Assembly: GCA_902629935.1 (NCBI GenBank)
Contig: CACOSU010000006.1
Coordinates: 1 to 61,633 of the forward strand
Source: an uncultured Pelagibacteraceae bacterium
GTDB taxonomy: Bacteria > Pseudomonadota > Alphaproteobacteria > Pelagibacterales > Pelagibacteraceae
Reading direction: 5' to 3'
Length of the DNA stretch: 61,633 nucleotides
The notes below the pieces were generated by a model. The model saw nothing but the letters and a program-made list of their open reading frames with translations, did no database searches and was not told where the DNA came from. Positions 16,347 to 25,286 of this stretch are shown piece by piece (position 1 is the first letter of the stretch; every line of letters starts with the position of its first letter). The position numbers and the translations under genes were made by a program.

Positions 16347-18041
16347 TTAGTTATTATCATTAACATACACAGATACTCCTCTTGTATTAATATCTACATC
16401 AAATTTCTTGTGTAATGGTGGAAATGCTCTTTGAGAACAATCTAACCTGTCACAGGTTCTACAGGATACTCCTATTGGAATCTCGGTTTTTTTGTCAGAA
16501 ATATCAAGGTTTTCTGTATAAACAAACTCTTTAGCATACTTAGCTTCACATCCTAGTCCAATAGACAAAATACTTTTTGATTGACCATATCTACCGACAC
16601 CTTTTTCAACAGTTCTAGCTATGCAAACATATTTTTCTCCATTAGTCATTTTACTTACAGCGGCCTGTATAACCCCTGGTCTTGTAAAAGCAGAATACAC
16701 ATTCCATCTAGGACATGCTCCTCCATAACGTGGTATCTCAATACCTGATAATGAAAATCTTTTAGATATATTGCCTGCAATATCTGTTCTTAACATATGA
16801 AATGGTATACCTGGTAGTTTTGGATCTTGTAAACATGTAACTCTATGAGCCACTTGTTCAAATGATGTGGCAAATGTATTTTGTAAAAGTTCAAGATCAT
16901 ATTTTAATTTTTTACATTCATAATGAAAAAGTTTGTATGGCATTAAAATTGCTGCACCACAATAATTTAAAAGTGCTATTTGAGTTAATCTTTTAGACTC
17001 ATCAGATGGAAAATTAAAATTTGACAAATAATCTGTGATTATATTAATTGCACCCTCTTGTGCTATTTGAGCAGCTGCATGTAACTTTTTTGTTTCTAAA
17101 GAATTATAGTCACTTAACAAAAGTTCTTTCTTTTTTTTATTGAATATTTTTGAAAAAGGTTTCTCTTCCTCAGGAATTACATCTTTAACAGTAATAGAAT
17201 ATTCTTTTTTTAAATAATCACACAGAGCAATATATCTGGTTCTATTATTTTTTTGTACTTTATCAAAAATATTATTTGCAAAATCTTCTAATTTTGGAAA
17301 ATAGTTTTTATTTTCTTGTAAGAAATCTGAAATAACTTCACCTGGAAAAGAGGCTTTTCTACTATCAATAATTTTACCTGAAATATTCTCTACTTTATTT
17401 ACAATTTCATGATCTTTTTGTTTAAAATTATCACCTAATTTTATTAACGCTCTTGCAATTTTTGGATTAGTGCTAACTAAATCTTTAACTTCGGGTCCCA
17501 ATATATCTAAGTCTTCAAACAATTGATCGTCCAACAATTCAGATATATCATTTTCCAAATTGATATCACTTTTACTAGTTAAATCTGACAGTTCTACTCT
17601 TAATTCTTTACTAATTTTAATTAATAGATCTCCATCTATTTTTCTTTTTCCACCTTCTATTAAATTTAAGTATGTTGGAGATATACCTAATTGCTCTGAA
17701 AATTTATTTGCCTGCAAGCCCAATTGTCTTCTGAAAGCTTTAATTTTTGGTCCAATTTTTAAATTTAACTTTTTTAAATTTTTACTTTTAGAAAAGTTTG
17801 AGATTGCATTTTTTGAATTATTTAGATTAAAGATTTTATCTGTTTTTAAATCTGATAGTTCAATTCTTAATTCTTCGCAAATCTTTAATAACAAATCTGC
17901 ATCTATATTTCTTTTTCCACTTTCAATTAAATTTAAAAAGCTTGGAGAAATTGACAATTGTTCAGCTAATTTATTTGCTTGAAGACCAAGCTGCTTCCTA
18001 AATTTTCTGATATTTTGACCAATTTGACTGTTTATTTGCAT
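16347..18041 (-). CDS. ScfR/RamB-like transcription regulator with tandem HTH domains
   Basis: A 564-residue XRE-type regulator of the short-chain fatty acyl-CoA regulator group. Two N-terminal helix-turn-helix domains (about 7-65 and 96-154) are roughly 70% identical; most relatives have one and are about 470 residues. The long middle is the ScfR ligand domain, and the C-terminus has the CRTCDRLDCSQRAFPP cysteine motif (DUF2083). RamB of Corynebacterium controls acetate and glyoxylate genes. Here the gene faces isocitrate lyase across six TTGTAAATT-like sites, the nearest 12 bases from its own ATG, so control of aceA and of itself is likely. Confidence 0.85.
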   Translation of the reverse strand: MQINSQIGQNIRKFRKQLGLQANKLAEQLSISPSFLNLIESGKRNIDADLLLKICEELRIELSDLKTDKIFNLNNSKNAISNFSKSKNLKKLNLKIGPKIKAFRRQLGLQANKFSEQLGISPTYLNLIEGGKRKIDGDLLIKISKELRVELSDLTSKSDINLENDISELLDDQLFEDLDILGPEVKDLVSTNPKIARALIKLGDNFKQKDHEIVNKVENISGKIIDSRKASFPGEVISDFLQENKNYFPKLEDFANNIFDKVQKNNRTRYIALCDYLKKEYSITVKDVIPEEEKPFSKIFNKKKKELLLSDYNSLETKKLHAAAQIAQEGAINIITDYLSNFNFPSDESKRLTQIALLNYCGAAILMPYKLFHYECKKLKYDLELLQNTFATSFEQVAHRVTCLQDPKLPGIPFHMLRTDIAGNISKRFSLSGIEIPRYGGACPRWNVYSAFTRPGVIQAAVSKMTNGEKYVCIARTVEKGVGRYGQSKSILSIGLGCEAKYAKEFVYTENLDISDKKTEIPIGVSCRTCDRLDCSQRAFPPLHKKFDVDINTRGVSVYVNDNN

Positions 18042-18053
18042 AAATCTAATAAT

Positions 18054-18145
18054 TTGTAAATTTTGTAAATTTTAATTTACAAAAAATTAACTAAATTTAC
18101 AAGTAAATTGGAGGTTTTTAGTAGAAATTGTAAATCTTGTAAATT
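18054..18145. promoter_or_regulatory. Operator array of TTGTAAATT half-sites
   Basis: Six copies of one 9-mer within 92 bp. TTGTAAATT lies at 18054-18062 and 18063-18071 (abutting direct repeats), its reverse complement AATTTACAA at 18074-18082 and 18094-18102, and the direct pair returns at 18128-18136 (one mismatch, final C) and 18137-18145. The two 18-bp pairs differ by one base and lie 74 bp apart, close to seven helical turns. The array sits between the regulator start and the short ORF ahead of aceA. Confidence 0.75.
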
Positions 18146-18156
18146 ATAAGTTTAAT

Positions 18157-18318
18157 ATGAATAAAAAATTAAAAAACACTGAAAATGAAGCTCAAATCAT
18201 CAAAAAAGAGGATTTAGATCATCACAATAGCAGAGGTATTTATATGAGAGATGATCATTGTGATTGGGGTTCAAGTGGAATGAATGATCTTATCGAAAAA
18301 GCAAGCGATAATAATTAA
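18157..18318 (+). CDS. Small hypothetical protein, 53 residues, upstream of aceA
   Basis: An ORF from ATG at 18157 to TAA at 18318, just after the operator array and 48 bases before isocitrate lyase. It encodes a soluble acidic/polar peptide with an HHNSRGIYMRDDHCDWG core that carries His, Asp and one Cys. No ribosome site is obvious. It may be a conserved small protein co-transcribed with aceA, or a leader ORF. I do not recognise it. Confidence 0.5.
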   Translation: MNKKLKNTENEAQIIKKEDLDHHNSRGIYMRDDHCDWGSSGMNDLIEKASDNN

Positions 18319-18366
18319 TTCCCTCCACTAATTCATTTTTCAAAATTAACATAATAGGACTACATA

Positions 18367-19641
18367 ATGAGCGCAGAAAATATCTCATACAATTTAAAAA
18401 GATTTGCAGGAATAAAAAGAGACTATACCTCAGAAGAAGTTGAGAGATTAAGAGGTTCTATAAAAATTGAATATTCATTATGTAAACATCAGTCACAAAA
18501 ACTTTGGAAATTGTTAAATTCTGAACCTTATGTAAATACACTTGGGTCATTGTCAGGTAATCAAGCGGTTCAACATGCTAAAGCTGGTTTGAAAGCAATT
18601 TACTTAAGTGGTTGGCAAGTTGCTGCAGATGCCAATACAGCTGGAGAAATGTATCCAGATCAATCCCTATATCCTTATGATAGTGCTCCAAAATTAGTTG
18701 AGTCTATGAATAACTCATTAATAAGAGCTGATCAAATTCAGCATATGGAAATGCAAGATGGTGATATGAAAGCTGAAGATAAAACAGATTACATGCTCCC
18801 TATCATTGCTGATGGTGAGGCAGGTTTCGGTGGTCCATTAAATGTATTTGAGTTAACAAAAAAATTTATAAAAGCAGGTGCAGCTGGTGTACACTTTGAA
18901 GATCAACTAGCTAGTGAAAAAAAATGTGGGCACATGGGTGGTAAGGTTTTAGTTCCAACAGGAACGATGGTAAAAAATCTTAAAGCTGCAAGATTAGCTG
19001 CTGACATTGCTGAAGTGCCTTTAATTATTTTAGCAAGAACTGATGCAAATGCTGCAAAATTAATCACTAATGATTTTGATCAAAATGATAAACCGTTTTT
19101 AACTGGCGAACGATCTCCTGAGGGTTTTCATTATGTAAAAGATGGAATTGAACAAGCAATTTCAAGAGGTTTGGCTTACGCTCCATATGCTGATTTAATT
19201 TGGTGCGAAACTGCAACTCCAAATTTAGCTGAAGCTAAAAAATTTGCTGATTCGATACATGAAAAATTTCCTGGAAAACTTTTAGCTTATAATTGTTCTC
19301 CATCATTTAATTGGAAAAAACACTTAAGTGATGATGAAATAGCTTCTTTCCAACAAGAGATTGCTAAAATGGGTTATAAATTTCAATTTATCACTCTTGC
19401 TGGATTTCATACTCAAAATATTGCAATTTTTGAACTTGCAGAAAAATATAGAAAAGAAGGTATGGCTGCGTACTCAAGAATTCAACAACAAGAATTTGCT
19501 AGAGAAAAAGATGGTTATACTAGCGTTAAACACCAAAGAGAAGTTGGTACATCTTATTTTGATGCAGTATCAAACACAATTAGCAGTGGTCAAAGCTCAA
19601 CTACTGCAATGGCAGGTTCAACAGAGTCAGAACAGTTTTAA
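18367..19641 (+). CDS. aceA: Isocitrate lyase
   Basis: A 424-residue enzyme that splits isocitrate to glyoxylate and succinate in the glyoxylate shunt. The catalytic motif KKCGHMGG has Cys187. The substrate loops [30 protein letters not shown] and [16 protein letters not shown] are all present and the length is normal for the short bacterial form. No malate synthase or isocitrate dehydrogenase kinase lies nearby. The operator array and the divergent ScfR-like gene point to control by acyl-CoA or acetate state. Confidence 0.97.
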   Translation: MSAENISYNLKRFAGIKRDYTSEEVERLRGSIKIEYSLCKHQSQKLWKLLNSEPYVNTLGSLSGNQAVQHAKAGLKAIYLSGWQVAADANTAGEMYPDQSLYPYDSAPKLVESMNNSLIRADQIQHMEMQDGDMKAEDKTDYMLPIIADGEAGFGGPLNVFELTKKFIKAGAAGVHFEDQLASEKKCGHMGGKVLVPTGTMVKNLKAARLAADIAEVPLIILARTDANAAKLITNDFDQNDKPFLTGERSPEGFHYVKDGIEQAISRGLAYAPYADLIWCETATPNLAEAKKFADSIHEKFPGKLLAYNCSPSFNWKKHLSDDEIASFQQEIAKMGYKFQFITLAGFHTQNIAIFELAEKYRKEGMAAYSRIQQQEFAREKDGYTSVKHQREVGTSYFDAVSNTISSGQSSTTAMAGSTESEQF

Positions 19642-19670
19642 AAAATATATATCCCTCTCTATTTTTTTTT

Positions 19671-19695
19671 ATAGCCCTTAATTGGGCTATTTTTT
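19671..19695. terminator. Bidirectional terminator between aceA and the ABC exporter genes
   Basis: ATAGCCC (19671-19677) and GGGCTAT (19684-19690) form a 7-bp stem with a TTAATT loop. It is flanked by T runs on both sides (AT-only to the left, TTTTTT to the right), which suits the rightward aceA transcript; the leftward exporter operon ends 4 bases away. Confidence 0.8.
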
Positions 19696-19698
19696 CAA

Positions 19699-20466
19699 CT
19701 ACGCTTTAATATTATATCCTTTCTTTAAAAGATTTGTCACAAGCAGAATGCAAATTATAAGAAATAACAACATCAGGCCAACACTTATCCAAATATTAAA
19801 ATCAGAAACGCCATAAAATGCATATCTCAGGCCATTTATTAAATAAACCACAGGATTAAAATAAGTAACAATTTGCCAAAACTCGGGGAGCATATCTAAT
19901 GAGTATAAGCTTCCACCCAAAAATACCATTGGTGTTATTACTAAAGATGGTATTATAGACATCTGCTCAAAATTTGAACTCATTAAACCAATTAAAAAAC
20001 CAAATAGAGCAAAGGTAAAAGACACTAAAATTAACAAAAAAATCATTAAGATTGGATACTTTACTTCTACTTCTACAAAAAATGTTGCCGTTACAAAAAT
20101 CATGGCTCCTACTATTAATGTCTTGGTTGCTCCAGCACCAACAAATGCCAGTACAATTTCTAATGTTGAAATTGGTGCAGCAAGAATTTCATATACTGTT
20201 CCATTAAATTTTGGAAAAAAAATTCCAAATGAAGTGTTGCTTATTGATTGTGTTAACAATGTAAGCATTAATAATCCTGGAACAATATAAGAACCATAAC
20301 TAATTCCGTCTATTTTTTGAACGTAACTTCCAATTACTGATCCAAATACTATAAAATAAAGTGAAGTAGATAAAACAGGAGACAATAAAGACTGAGCTAA
20401 AGTTCTTCTGAAACGATCCATTTCATGAAGATAAATTGCTTTTAAAGCATAATAATTAAATTTCAT
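19699..20466 (-). CDS. ABC-2 type transporter permease
   Basis: A 255-residue inner-membrane protein with six helices of the ABC-2 exporter class. [34 protein letters not shown] and the later [40 protein letters not shown] pattern, cut here into its recognisable parts, match the drug/polysaccharide exporter family. It overlaps the ATPase gene by 11 bp. The substrate is not known; similar pairs are often named YadH/YadG or multidrug exporters. Confidence 0.88.
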   Translation of the reverse strand: MKFNYYALKAIYLHEMDRFRRTLAQSLLSPVLSTSLYFIVFGSVIGSYVQKIDGISYGSYIVPGLLMLTLLTQSISNTSFGIFFPKFNGTVYEILAAPISTLEIVLAFVGAGATKTLIVGAMIFVTATFFVEVEVKYPILMIFLLILVSFTFALFGFLIGLMSSNFEQMSIIPSLVITPMVFLGGSLYSLDMLPEFWQIVTYFNPVVYLINGLRYAFYGVSDFNIWISVGLMLLFLIICILLVTNLLKKGYNIKA

Positions 20467-21391
20467 TATTTTCCTTTACCAATGTAACAAAAATTTTCTC
20501 TAAATTACTTTGTTCTGTCTTCAAATCTCTTAATTTCAAGCCAGCATCTTTTATATCTTGCAAAAGATTAGTTATACCTGTTTGTTTTTCTCGTAAATCA
20601 TATTTATAGTTAAGTGAAATATTATTATCTCCAAGAGTTAATTTGTATTTACTTAATTCAGCAGGAATATTTTTAATTTCCTCTTGTAATTCTACTGTCA
20701 GTGTTTTGTTACCCATTTTTTTTAATAATTCTTTTTTTTGTTCTACAATTATAAGTTCACCTTGATTTATAACTCCTACTCTATCTGCAATTGCCTCAGC
20801 TTCCTCAATATAATGAGTGGTTAAAATAATTGTTACACCTGTTTTTCTTAAATCCTCGACTACTTTCCACATTTCTTTTCTTAATTCAACATCAACACCT
20901 GCTGTTGGTTCATCTAAAAATAGAATTGACGGCTCATGTGATAATGCTTTTGCGATAAGGACTCTTCTTTTCATTCCACCAGATAATTGTCTTAATCCTA
21001 AATCTTTTTTATCCCAAAGGCTTAATTGTTTTAAAACTTTTTCAATATACAATGGGTCAGGTTTTTTTCCGTAAAGACCTCTAGAATAAGAAACATTATT
21101 AAATACTGTTTCAAATTGTTCTAATGTTAATTCTTGTGGAACTAAACCTATTCTTGATCGTGTTTCTCTGTAATCATCGATAATATCAAAATTTTCAACT
21201 GAGACTTTTCCTGATGATGGCTTTACAATTCCACAAACAATACTTATCAAAGTTGTCTTACCTGCACCATTTGGTCCAAGCATTGCAAAAATTTCACCTT
21301 TTTTTATATCTAAGTTAATGTTTTTAAGGGCCTCAAATCCATTGTCATATATCTTAGATAAATTATTGATACTTATTTGATTGTCAGACAT
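20456..21391 (-). CDS. ABC-2 type transporter ATPase
   Basis: A 311-residue ATPase paired with the permease downstream. Walker [10 protein letters not shown], signature [19 protein letters not shown], Walker [13 protein letters not shown] and the H-loop TTHYIEEAE are all clear. A C-terminal extension of about 90 residues after the ATPase core is usual in this subgroup. YadG-like by pattern. It has its own upstream region and is divergent from the thioredoxin-like gene. Confidence 0.9.
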   Translation of the reverse strand: MSDNQISINNLSKIYDNGFEALKNINLDIKKGEIFAMLGPNGAGKTTLISIVCGIVKPSSGKVSVENFDIIDDYRETRSRIGLVPQELTLEQFETVFNNVSYSRGLYGKKPDPLYIEKVLKQLSLWDKKDLGLRQLSGGMKRRVLIAKALSHEPSILFLDEPTAGVDVELRKEMWKVVEDLRKTGVTIILTTHYIEEAEAIADRVGVINQGELIIVEQKKELLKKMGNKTLTVELQEEIKNIPAELSKYKLTLGDNNISLNYKYDLREKQTGITNLLQDIKDAGLKLRDLKTEQSNLEKIFVTLVKENNEI

Positions 21392-21463
21392 TATAGATAT
21401 TACGTATATAGAGACAATTTAGTAGATTACAATGAATTTAAATTGAAGTAATAATTTGTAATT

Positions 21464-21832
21464 ATGAAAAAATTTCTAACTTTAATTTTTTGTATATTTG
21501 CTTTTAGTTTAAACGCTGGAGCAAAAGAAACAACATACAATAAAGTAGATTTTGATAAAGCCATATCAGATGGGAAAGTTGTAGTGGTAAGCTCCTGGAT
21601 TAAATATTGCACATCATGCGCAAGCCAAATGAAGGTTTTAAAAAAAGCAAAGAAAGATTTCGATAATATTGAATACTTTGCATTTGATGTAACAAATAAA
21701 GAAATTGCTAATTTTTTTAAGGTTCAGTATCAAACAACACTTTTGATATTTAAGGATAATAAAGAAGTTTATAGAAGTATTGGTGAGACCACCAAAGAAC
21801 TCATTTATGATGCTTTAAAATCATCTATATAA
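21464..21832 (+). CDS. Exported thioredoxin-like protein
   Basis: A 122-residue protein with a signal peptide of about 20 residues and a thioredoxin fold. The active site is WIKYCTSC (Cys49 and Cys52); SCASQMKVLKK and the later TTLLIFKDNKEVYR strand with an expected cis-Pro position replaced fit the DsbD C-terminal-like group. It probably handles disulfides in the periplasm. It ends 1 bp from the convergent thiV gene; no redox partner is next to it. Confidence 0.8.
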   Translation: MKKFLTLIFCIFAFSLNAGAKETTYNKVDFDKAISDGKVVVVSSWIKYCTSCASQMKVLKKAKKDFDNIEYFAFDVTNKEIANFFKVQYQTTLLIFKDNKEVYRSIGETTKELIYDALKSSI

Positions 21833-21833
21833 T

Positions 21834-23273
21834 TTAATTATTTTTTATTTTCAAAATTATTGCAGGCAAAAAAGTTGCAATAAGAAAAGATAAAAATAGT
21901 AAATATTGAGCTATAAATGGTGAAAATAAATCTTTTGGAAAAAATACCCCCACTAACAAACTTTTAGAAAAATCTGGAAATGGAAACAATAAAAAACCAG
22001 CAACTAAACCAAATATAATTGAAACATAAGCAGTTTTTTCATTTACCTTATTGTAAAAACTATAAAAAACAGTTACTACAAATGCACAACAAAATAAATC
22101 TGCTAACAAAAATAAATACAAAATATCAAATCCTTTTAAAGCAACACCAAAAGCTATTACTGATAAAATTAAAATAAAATATTTAGATATTTTTAGATAA
22201 TCTGTTTTTTTATTTAAGTTAAAGGCCGCTTTGCCATCAACTACAAATAAACTAGAAATAGCATTAACTAAAGTATCAACAGTTGAAATTGTTAATGCAA
22301 GTCCAAGAATAATGATCATTAAGGATAAAATTTCTATTTGATCTTTTAATAATAAACTAAAAAAACCTAAATCAGGTCTAACAGATGGATCTATTGAATA
22401 TGAAACCATTCCAATAAAACCCATCAATAAAACTATTGGAATAATAATAAAAAAAGCAATAATCAAACCAGTTTTTAGTGTTTGATAATTCTTTGCTGCA
22501 TACACTCTTTGCCAATTTCCTTGATGAAATAAATTAGTTGCTGCAACTGCTATAAAAAAAGTTAATCCAGCAGTGTATCCTGGAATATAGTTTGAACTTA
22601 ATAATTGAGGATTTTTTTCATTAATTAAAGTAAAAGAAAAATTATTTCCTGATGATGAACTTATAATTGAAATCAAAATAAATAACAAAACACCAATTAC
22701 AATCATTTGAATGTTATCAGTAAATATGGATGCTCTTAATCCCCCATAAAGTGTATAGCTTAAAGTAGCTACTAGAACTATTAATGCTGTTATCCATAAT
22801 TCTGTTCCGGATATATAATTAATTAATATAGCAACCGCCGTTACTTCTGCACAAAGAAAAATGAACATATAAAAGATTGTCATTAACAAAATTAGCTTAA
22901 ATAGACTTTTGCCAAATTTCTTTCTCATGAACTCAACTAAAGAAGATCCTTTTGGAAACTCATTTCTAATTTTTTTTCCGAAAAAAATTAGAAAAATCAT
23001 TGGAAAAGCTGTGCCTAATGCATAACCAATAACAGCACCTACTCCGCCCCAAGTTGCAGCCGCAACAGGACCAAATAAAATCCAAGCTCCTAAAGCTGAT
23101 GCTACTATACTTGTGGTAAGTGAAAATAAACCAATGTTTCTATTTGCAGTTAAATAATTATTAATTCCTTTAAATTTTTTAGAATGAAGAATTCCTAAAA
23201 AAGCAAATATTAAACTAATTGCAATTAATAAAATTAATGATGTTGATTGAGTTAAAAAATATGTTTTATCCAT
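21834..23273 (-). CDS. thiV: Sodium:solute symporter, probable HMP (thiamin pyrimidine precursor) transporter
   Basis: A 479-residue member of the sodium:solute symporter family with about thirteen helices; LTANRNIGLFSLTTSIVASALGAW is the usual early region. A TPP riboswitch covers its leader and its ribosome site, so it is switched off when thiamin diphosphate is plentiful. This pairing was described for SAR11 ThiV, proposed to import 4-amino-5-hydroxymethyl-2-methylpyrimidine, which SAR11 cannot make. Substrate is inferred from the riboswitch and that precedent, not from residues. TPP-dependent IolD is in this window. Confidence 0.88.
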   Translation of the reverse strand: MDKTYFLTQSTSLILLIAISLIFAFLGILHSKKFKGINNYLTANRNIGLFSLTTSIVASALGAWILFGPVAAATWGGVGAVIGYALGTAFPMIFLIFFGKKIRNEFPKGSSLVEFMRKKFGKSLFKLILLMTIFYMFIFLCAEVTAVAILINYISGTELWITALIVLVATLSYTLYGGLRASIFTDNIQMIVIGVLLFILISIISSSSGNNFSFTLINEKNPQLLSSNYIPGYTAGLTFFIAVAATNLFHQGNWQRVYAAKNYQTLKTGLIIAFFIIIPIVLLMGFIGMVSYSIDPSVRPDLGFFSLLLKDQIEILSLMIIILGLALTISTVDTLVNAISSLFVVDGKAAFNLNKKTDYLKISKYFILILSVIAFGVALKGFDILYLFLLADLFCCAFVVTVFYSFYNKVNEKTAYVSIIFGLVAGFLLFPFPDFSKSLLVGVFFPKDLFSPFIAQYLLFLSFLIATFLPAIILKIKNN

Positions 23274-23343
23274 TTTATCCCTTTCTGAATTACCGGACAG
23301 GTTCTTAGGGTATGATCTCAGTCTGTTAAGACACCCCTTTAAA
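23274..23343 (-). ncRNA. TPP riboswitch (thi box)
   Basis: On the minus strand the leader reads GGGGTGTC, then GACTGAGATCATACCC, GAACCTG, CCGG and AAAGGGA, in the order of the thi-box consensus (CUGAGA, ACCC, GAACCUGAUCCGG, AGGGA). The closing AAAGGGA lies 4 bases before the thiV ATG and doubles as its ribosome site, so control is likely at translation. A TATAAT box lies about 10-20 bases further upstream. Confidence 0.92.
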
Positions 23344-23380
23344 TAATATTTATATTATATCAATCGATATAGATAGTAAT

Positions 23381-23692
23381 TTAAATTTTGTTTCTAAATT
23401 TATTTTGACTCTTATGATTCATTATTTCAATCATGCATTGTGTAGCGTACTCTCTCCACTCAGATGAGGTTTTGTCCTTTAGGCTATTAAGATGATTTCT
23501 ATTACTTTGAATATCATCTTTATGCTTTAATTTGTCAGCTCCATTCAAGTTATTCTCCATTTCAGCCAAATTAGTTTCCATTGCCTTTATCCACTCGTTT
23601 CCAAGCTCAACACATTTTTGGTCATCTTTTTCATCACAAATTTGTTTAAAAAAATTAAAGATAACATCATCAGTATTTACTGAGGTATTCAT
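23381..23692 (-). CDS. Hypothetical protein, helical and charged
   Basis: A 103-residue soluble protein, mostly charged helix, with Cys19, Cys27 and one near the C-terminus. No signal peptide, membrane segment or known motif is visible. It starts 3 bp after the stop of the pentapeptide-repeat gene and is probably co-transcribed with it. Function unknown. Confidence 0.6.
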   Translation of the reverse strand: MNTSVNTDDVIFNFFKQICDEKDDQKCVELGNEWIKAMETNLAEMENNLNGADKLKHKDDIQSNRNHLNSLKDKTSSEWREYATQCMIEIMNHKSQNKFRNKI

Positions 23693-23695
23693 TAA

Positions 23696-24205
23696 TTATT
23701 GTTTACAGATACCAATTGATTCTGGACCGCAAGTTTGACCGTTGGTCCAAGTAGCTCCAGTTAAATTTGCTCCATCAAAATTAGCATTGGTGATATTAGA
23801 AGATGTAAAGTTAGCTTCCATTAAATTGGAGTTTTGAAAATTTGCTTCGATTAAAGTTGCTCCCATAAAATCAACTCTGGTTAAATTGGCTCCAGTAAAG
23901 TTAGCTTTTTCAAAATTTGTTCCGATAGAAACAGATTCATAAAGATTAGCTCTTATAAAAGTAGACTCTGGAAAAGTTCCGAATGATAAATTTGAGGTCA
24001 TCATAATACTTTTATCAAAGTTCACTTGAATAAAACTTGCAAAAGAAAGATTTGAATTTGGGAGATAACTTCCCTGTAAATCTTGAGAGTCTGAAAATCT
24101 ACAATTTGAATAATCAACACCTTCTGTTAAAGGATCATCGCAAGCAGCATTTGAATTTGTAAAAAATAAAAAACTAAATAAGATAAGAAAAATAATTTTT
24201 TTCAT
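23696..24205 (-). CDS. Exported pentapeptide-repeat protein
   Basis: A 169-residue protein: signal peptide (about 1-20, ending SNAA), then a run of A(N/D)LXX/ANFXX pentapeptide repeats, which fold as a right-handed quadrilateral beta helix. A last TWTNGQTCGPESIGICKQ tail has two Cys. The ATG at 24205 is preferred over an in-frame upstream TTG because it starts the signal peptide cleanly. Role unknown; such proteins are often envelope or scaffold components. Confidence 0.85.
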   Translation of the reverse strand: MKKIIFLILFSFLFFTNSNAACDDPLTEGVDYSNCRFSDSQDLQGSYLPNSNLSFASFIQVNFDKSIMMTSNLSFGTFPESTFIRANLYESVSIGTNFEKANFTGANLTRVDFMGATLIEANFQNSNLMEANFTSSNITNANFDGANLTGATWTNGQTCGPESIGICKQ

Positions 24206-24318
24206 AAATAAAACTAACAAAAAATTCAAGTCAAAACAATGATTTTTGGATAGCTTTATGTATTACAATTCAATTAATTCTGAATCAACTATCAAAAAAT
24301 TAATTTTTTAATCTTAAG

Positions 24319-25281
24319 TTAATTAATTTTAATTTTTGTAAAACATGTATACTTTCTATTACGTTTAATTAATGTGCTTGGAAAATTTTTTTTATTAGGT
24401 GCGTCAGGGAAATATTGTGTTTCTAAACAAATACCTTGGTATGGAAATAATTTTTTTTGGTAATTAAGATTTTGTGCTGAATAAAGTTGAACACCAGGCA
24501 GGTTTGAAAAAAAATTAACTTTAATATTATTATTTTTTAAAGTTCCAACATAATTTCGAGTATTTTTCTTAACCACAAAGGTGGTATCAAAACCTTTAAA
24601 TTTTATATTAATCTTTTTATTTTTAAAATAATTTAATTTTTTACCAATATTTTCAAAATTTGAAAAATTATAAATTGAATTTTTTATATCTTTAAATCTA
24701 CCAGTTGGAATTAATTTTTTATTTGTTTGAAGATACTTATATGAGTTTAATTTTAATTCATGATTATAAATCATTTTTTTTTTATTTTTTTCTAAATTCC
24801 AATAACAATGATTTGTAAGATTTACATGGGTACTTTTATCAGATTTGTATTCATACTTTATAATCAAAAAATTATTTTTTAATTTGTAGGTACAATTTAC
24901 AATTAAATTTCCAGGAAAACCTTGATCGTTATCTCTAGAATAAATTTGATATACAATTTTATCTTTTGTTTGACTTATTTTTTTCCATGGAATTTTAGAA
25001 AAACCAATTTTACCACCATGAAGTATATTTTTTCCCTCGTTCGCATTTAAGATAAATTTTTTATTACCAATCTTAAATTTTGAATTTGAAATTCTACCTG
25101 CATACCTTCCACAAGTAGATCCAACACTTGGATGTGTATTTCGATATTTTTCTTTTGATCCTAAGTTAAGAATTAAATTTATTTTATTTTTTTTGTGATA
25201 AACTTCAAAAAGACTTGCTCCATAATTAAGAGTTTGAACTCTTAAAAATTTATTTTGAATTGTAGAGTTTTCAACTTTCAC
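24319..25281 (-). CDS. galM: Aldose 1-epimerase (mutarotase)
   Basis: A 320-residue GalM-type enzyme that interconverts alpha and beta anomers of a free aldose. GSTCGRYAGRI, LTNHCYWNL with the catalytic His, PGVQLYSAQNL and the Glu in CLETQYFPDAPN match the family. It is the last gene of the seven-gene leftward tct operon, 5 bp after an SDR gene, which argues that a free sugar is the substrate of that pathway. Lys and Asn are unusually frequent, as in the neighbouring SDR. Confidence 0.9.
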   Translation of the reverse strand: MKVENSTIQNKFLRVQTLNYGASLFEVYHKKNKINLILNLGSKEKYRNTHPSVGSTCGRYAGRISNSKFKIGNKKFILNANEGKNILHGGKIGFSKIPWKKISQTKDKIVYQIYSRDNDQGFPGNLIVNCTYKLKNNFLIIKYEYKSDKSTHVNLTNHCYWNLEKNKKKMIYNHELKLNSYKYLQTNKKLIPTGRFKDIKNSIYNFSNFENIGKKLNYFKNKKINIKFKGFDTTFVVKKNTRNYVGTLKNNNIKVNFFSNLPGVQLYSAQNLNYQKKLFPYQGICLETQYFPDAPNKKNFPSTLIKRNRKYTCFTKIKIN

Positions 25282-25286
25282 TTAAA

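Noticed and set aside
24295-24310. AAAAAATTAATTTTTT palindrome downstream of galM
   Set aside because: AT-only, would fold weakly, and the composition makes it likely by chance; not enough for a terminator call.
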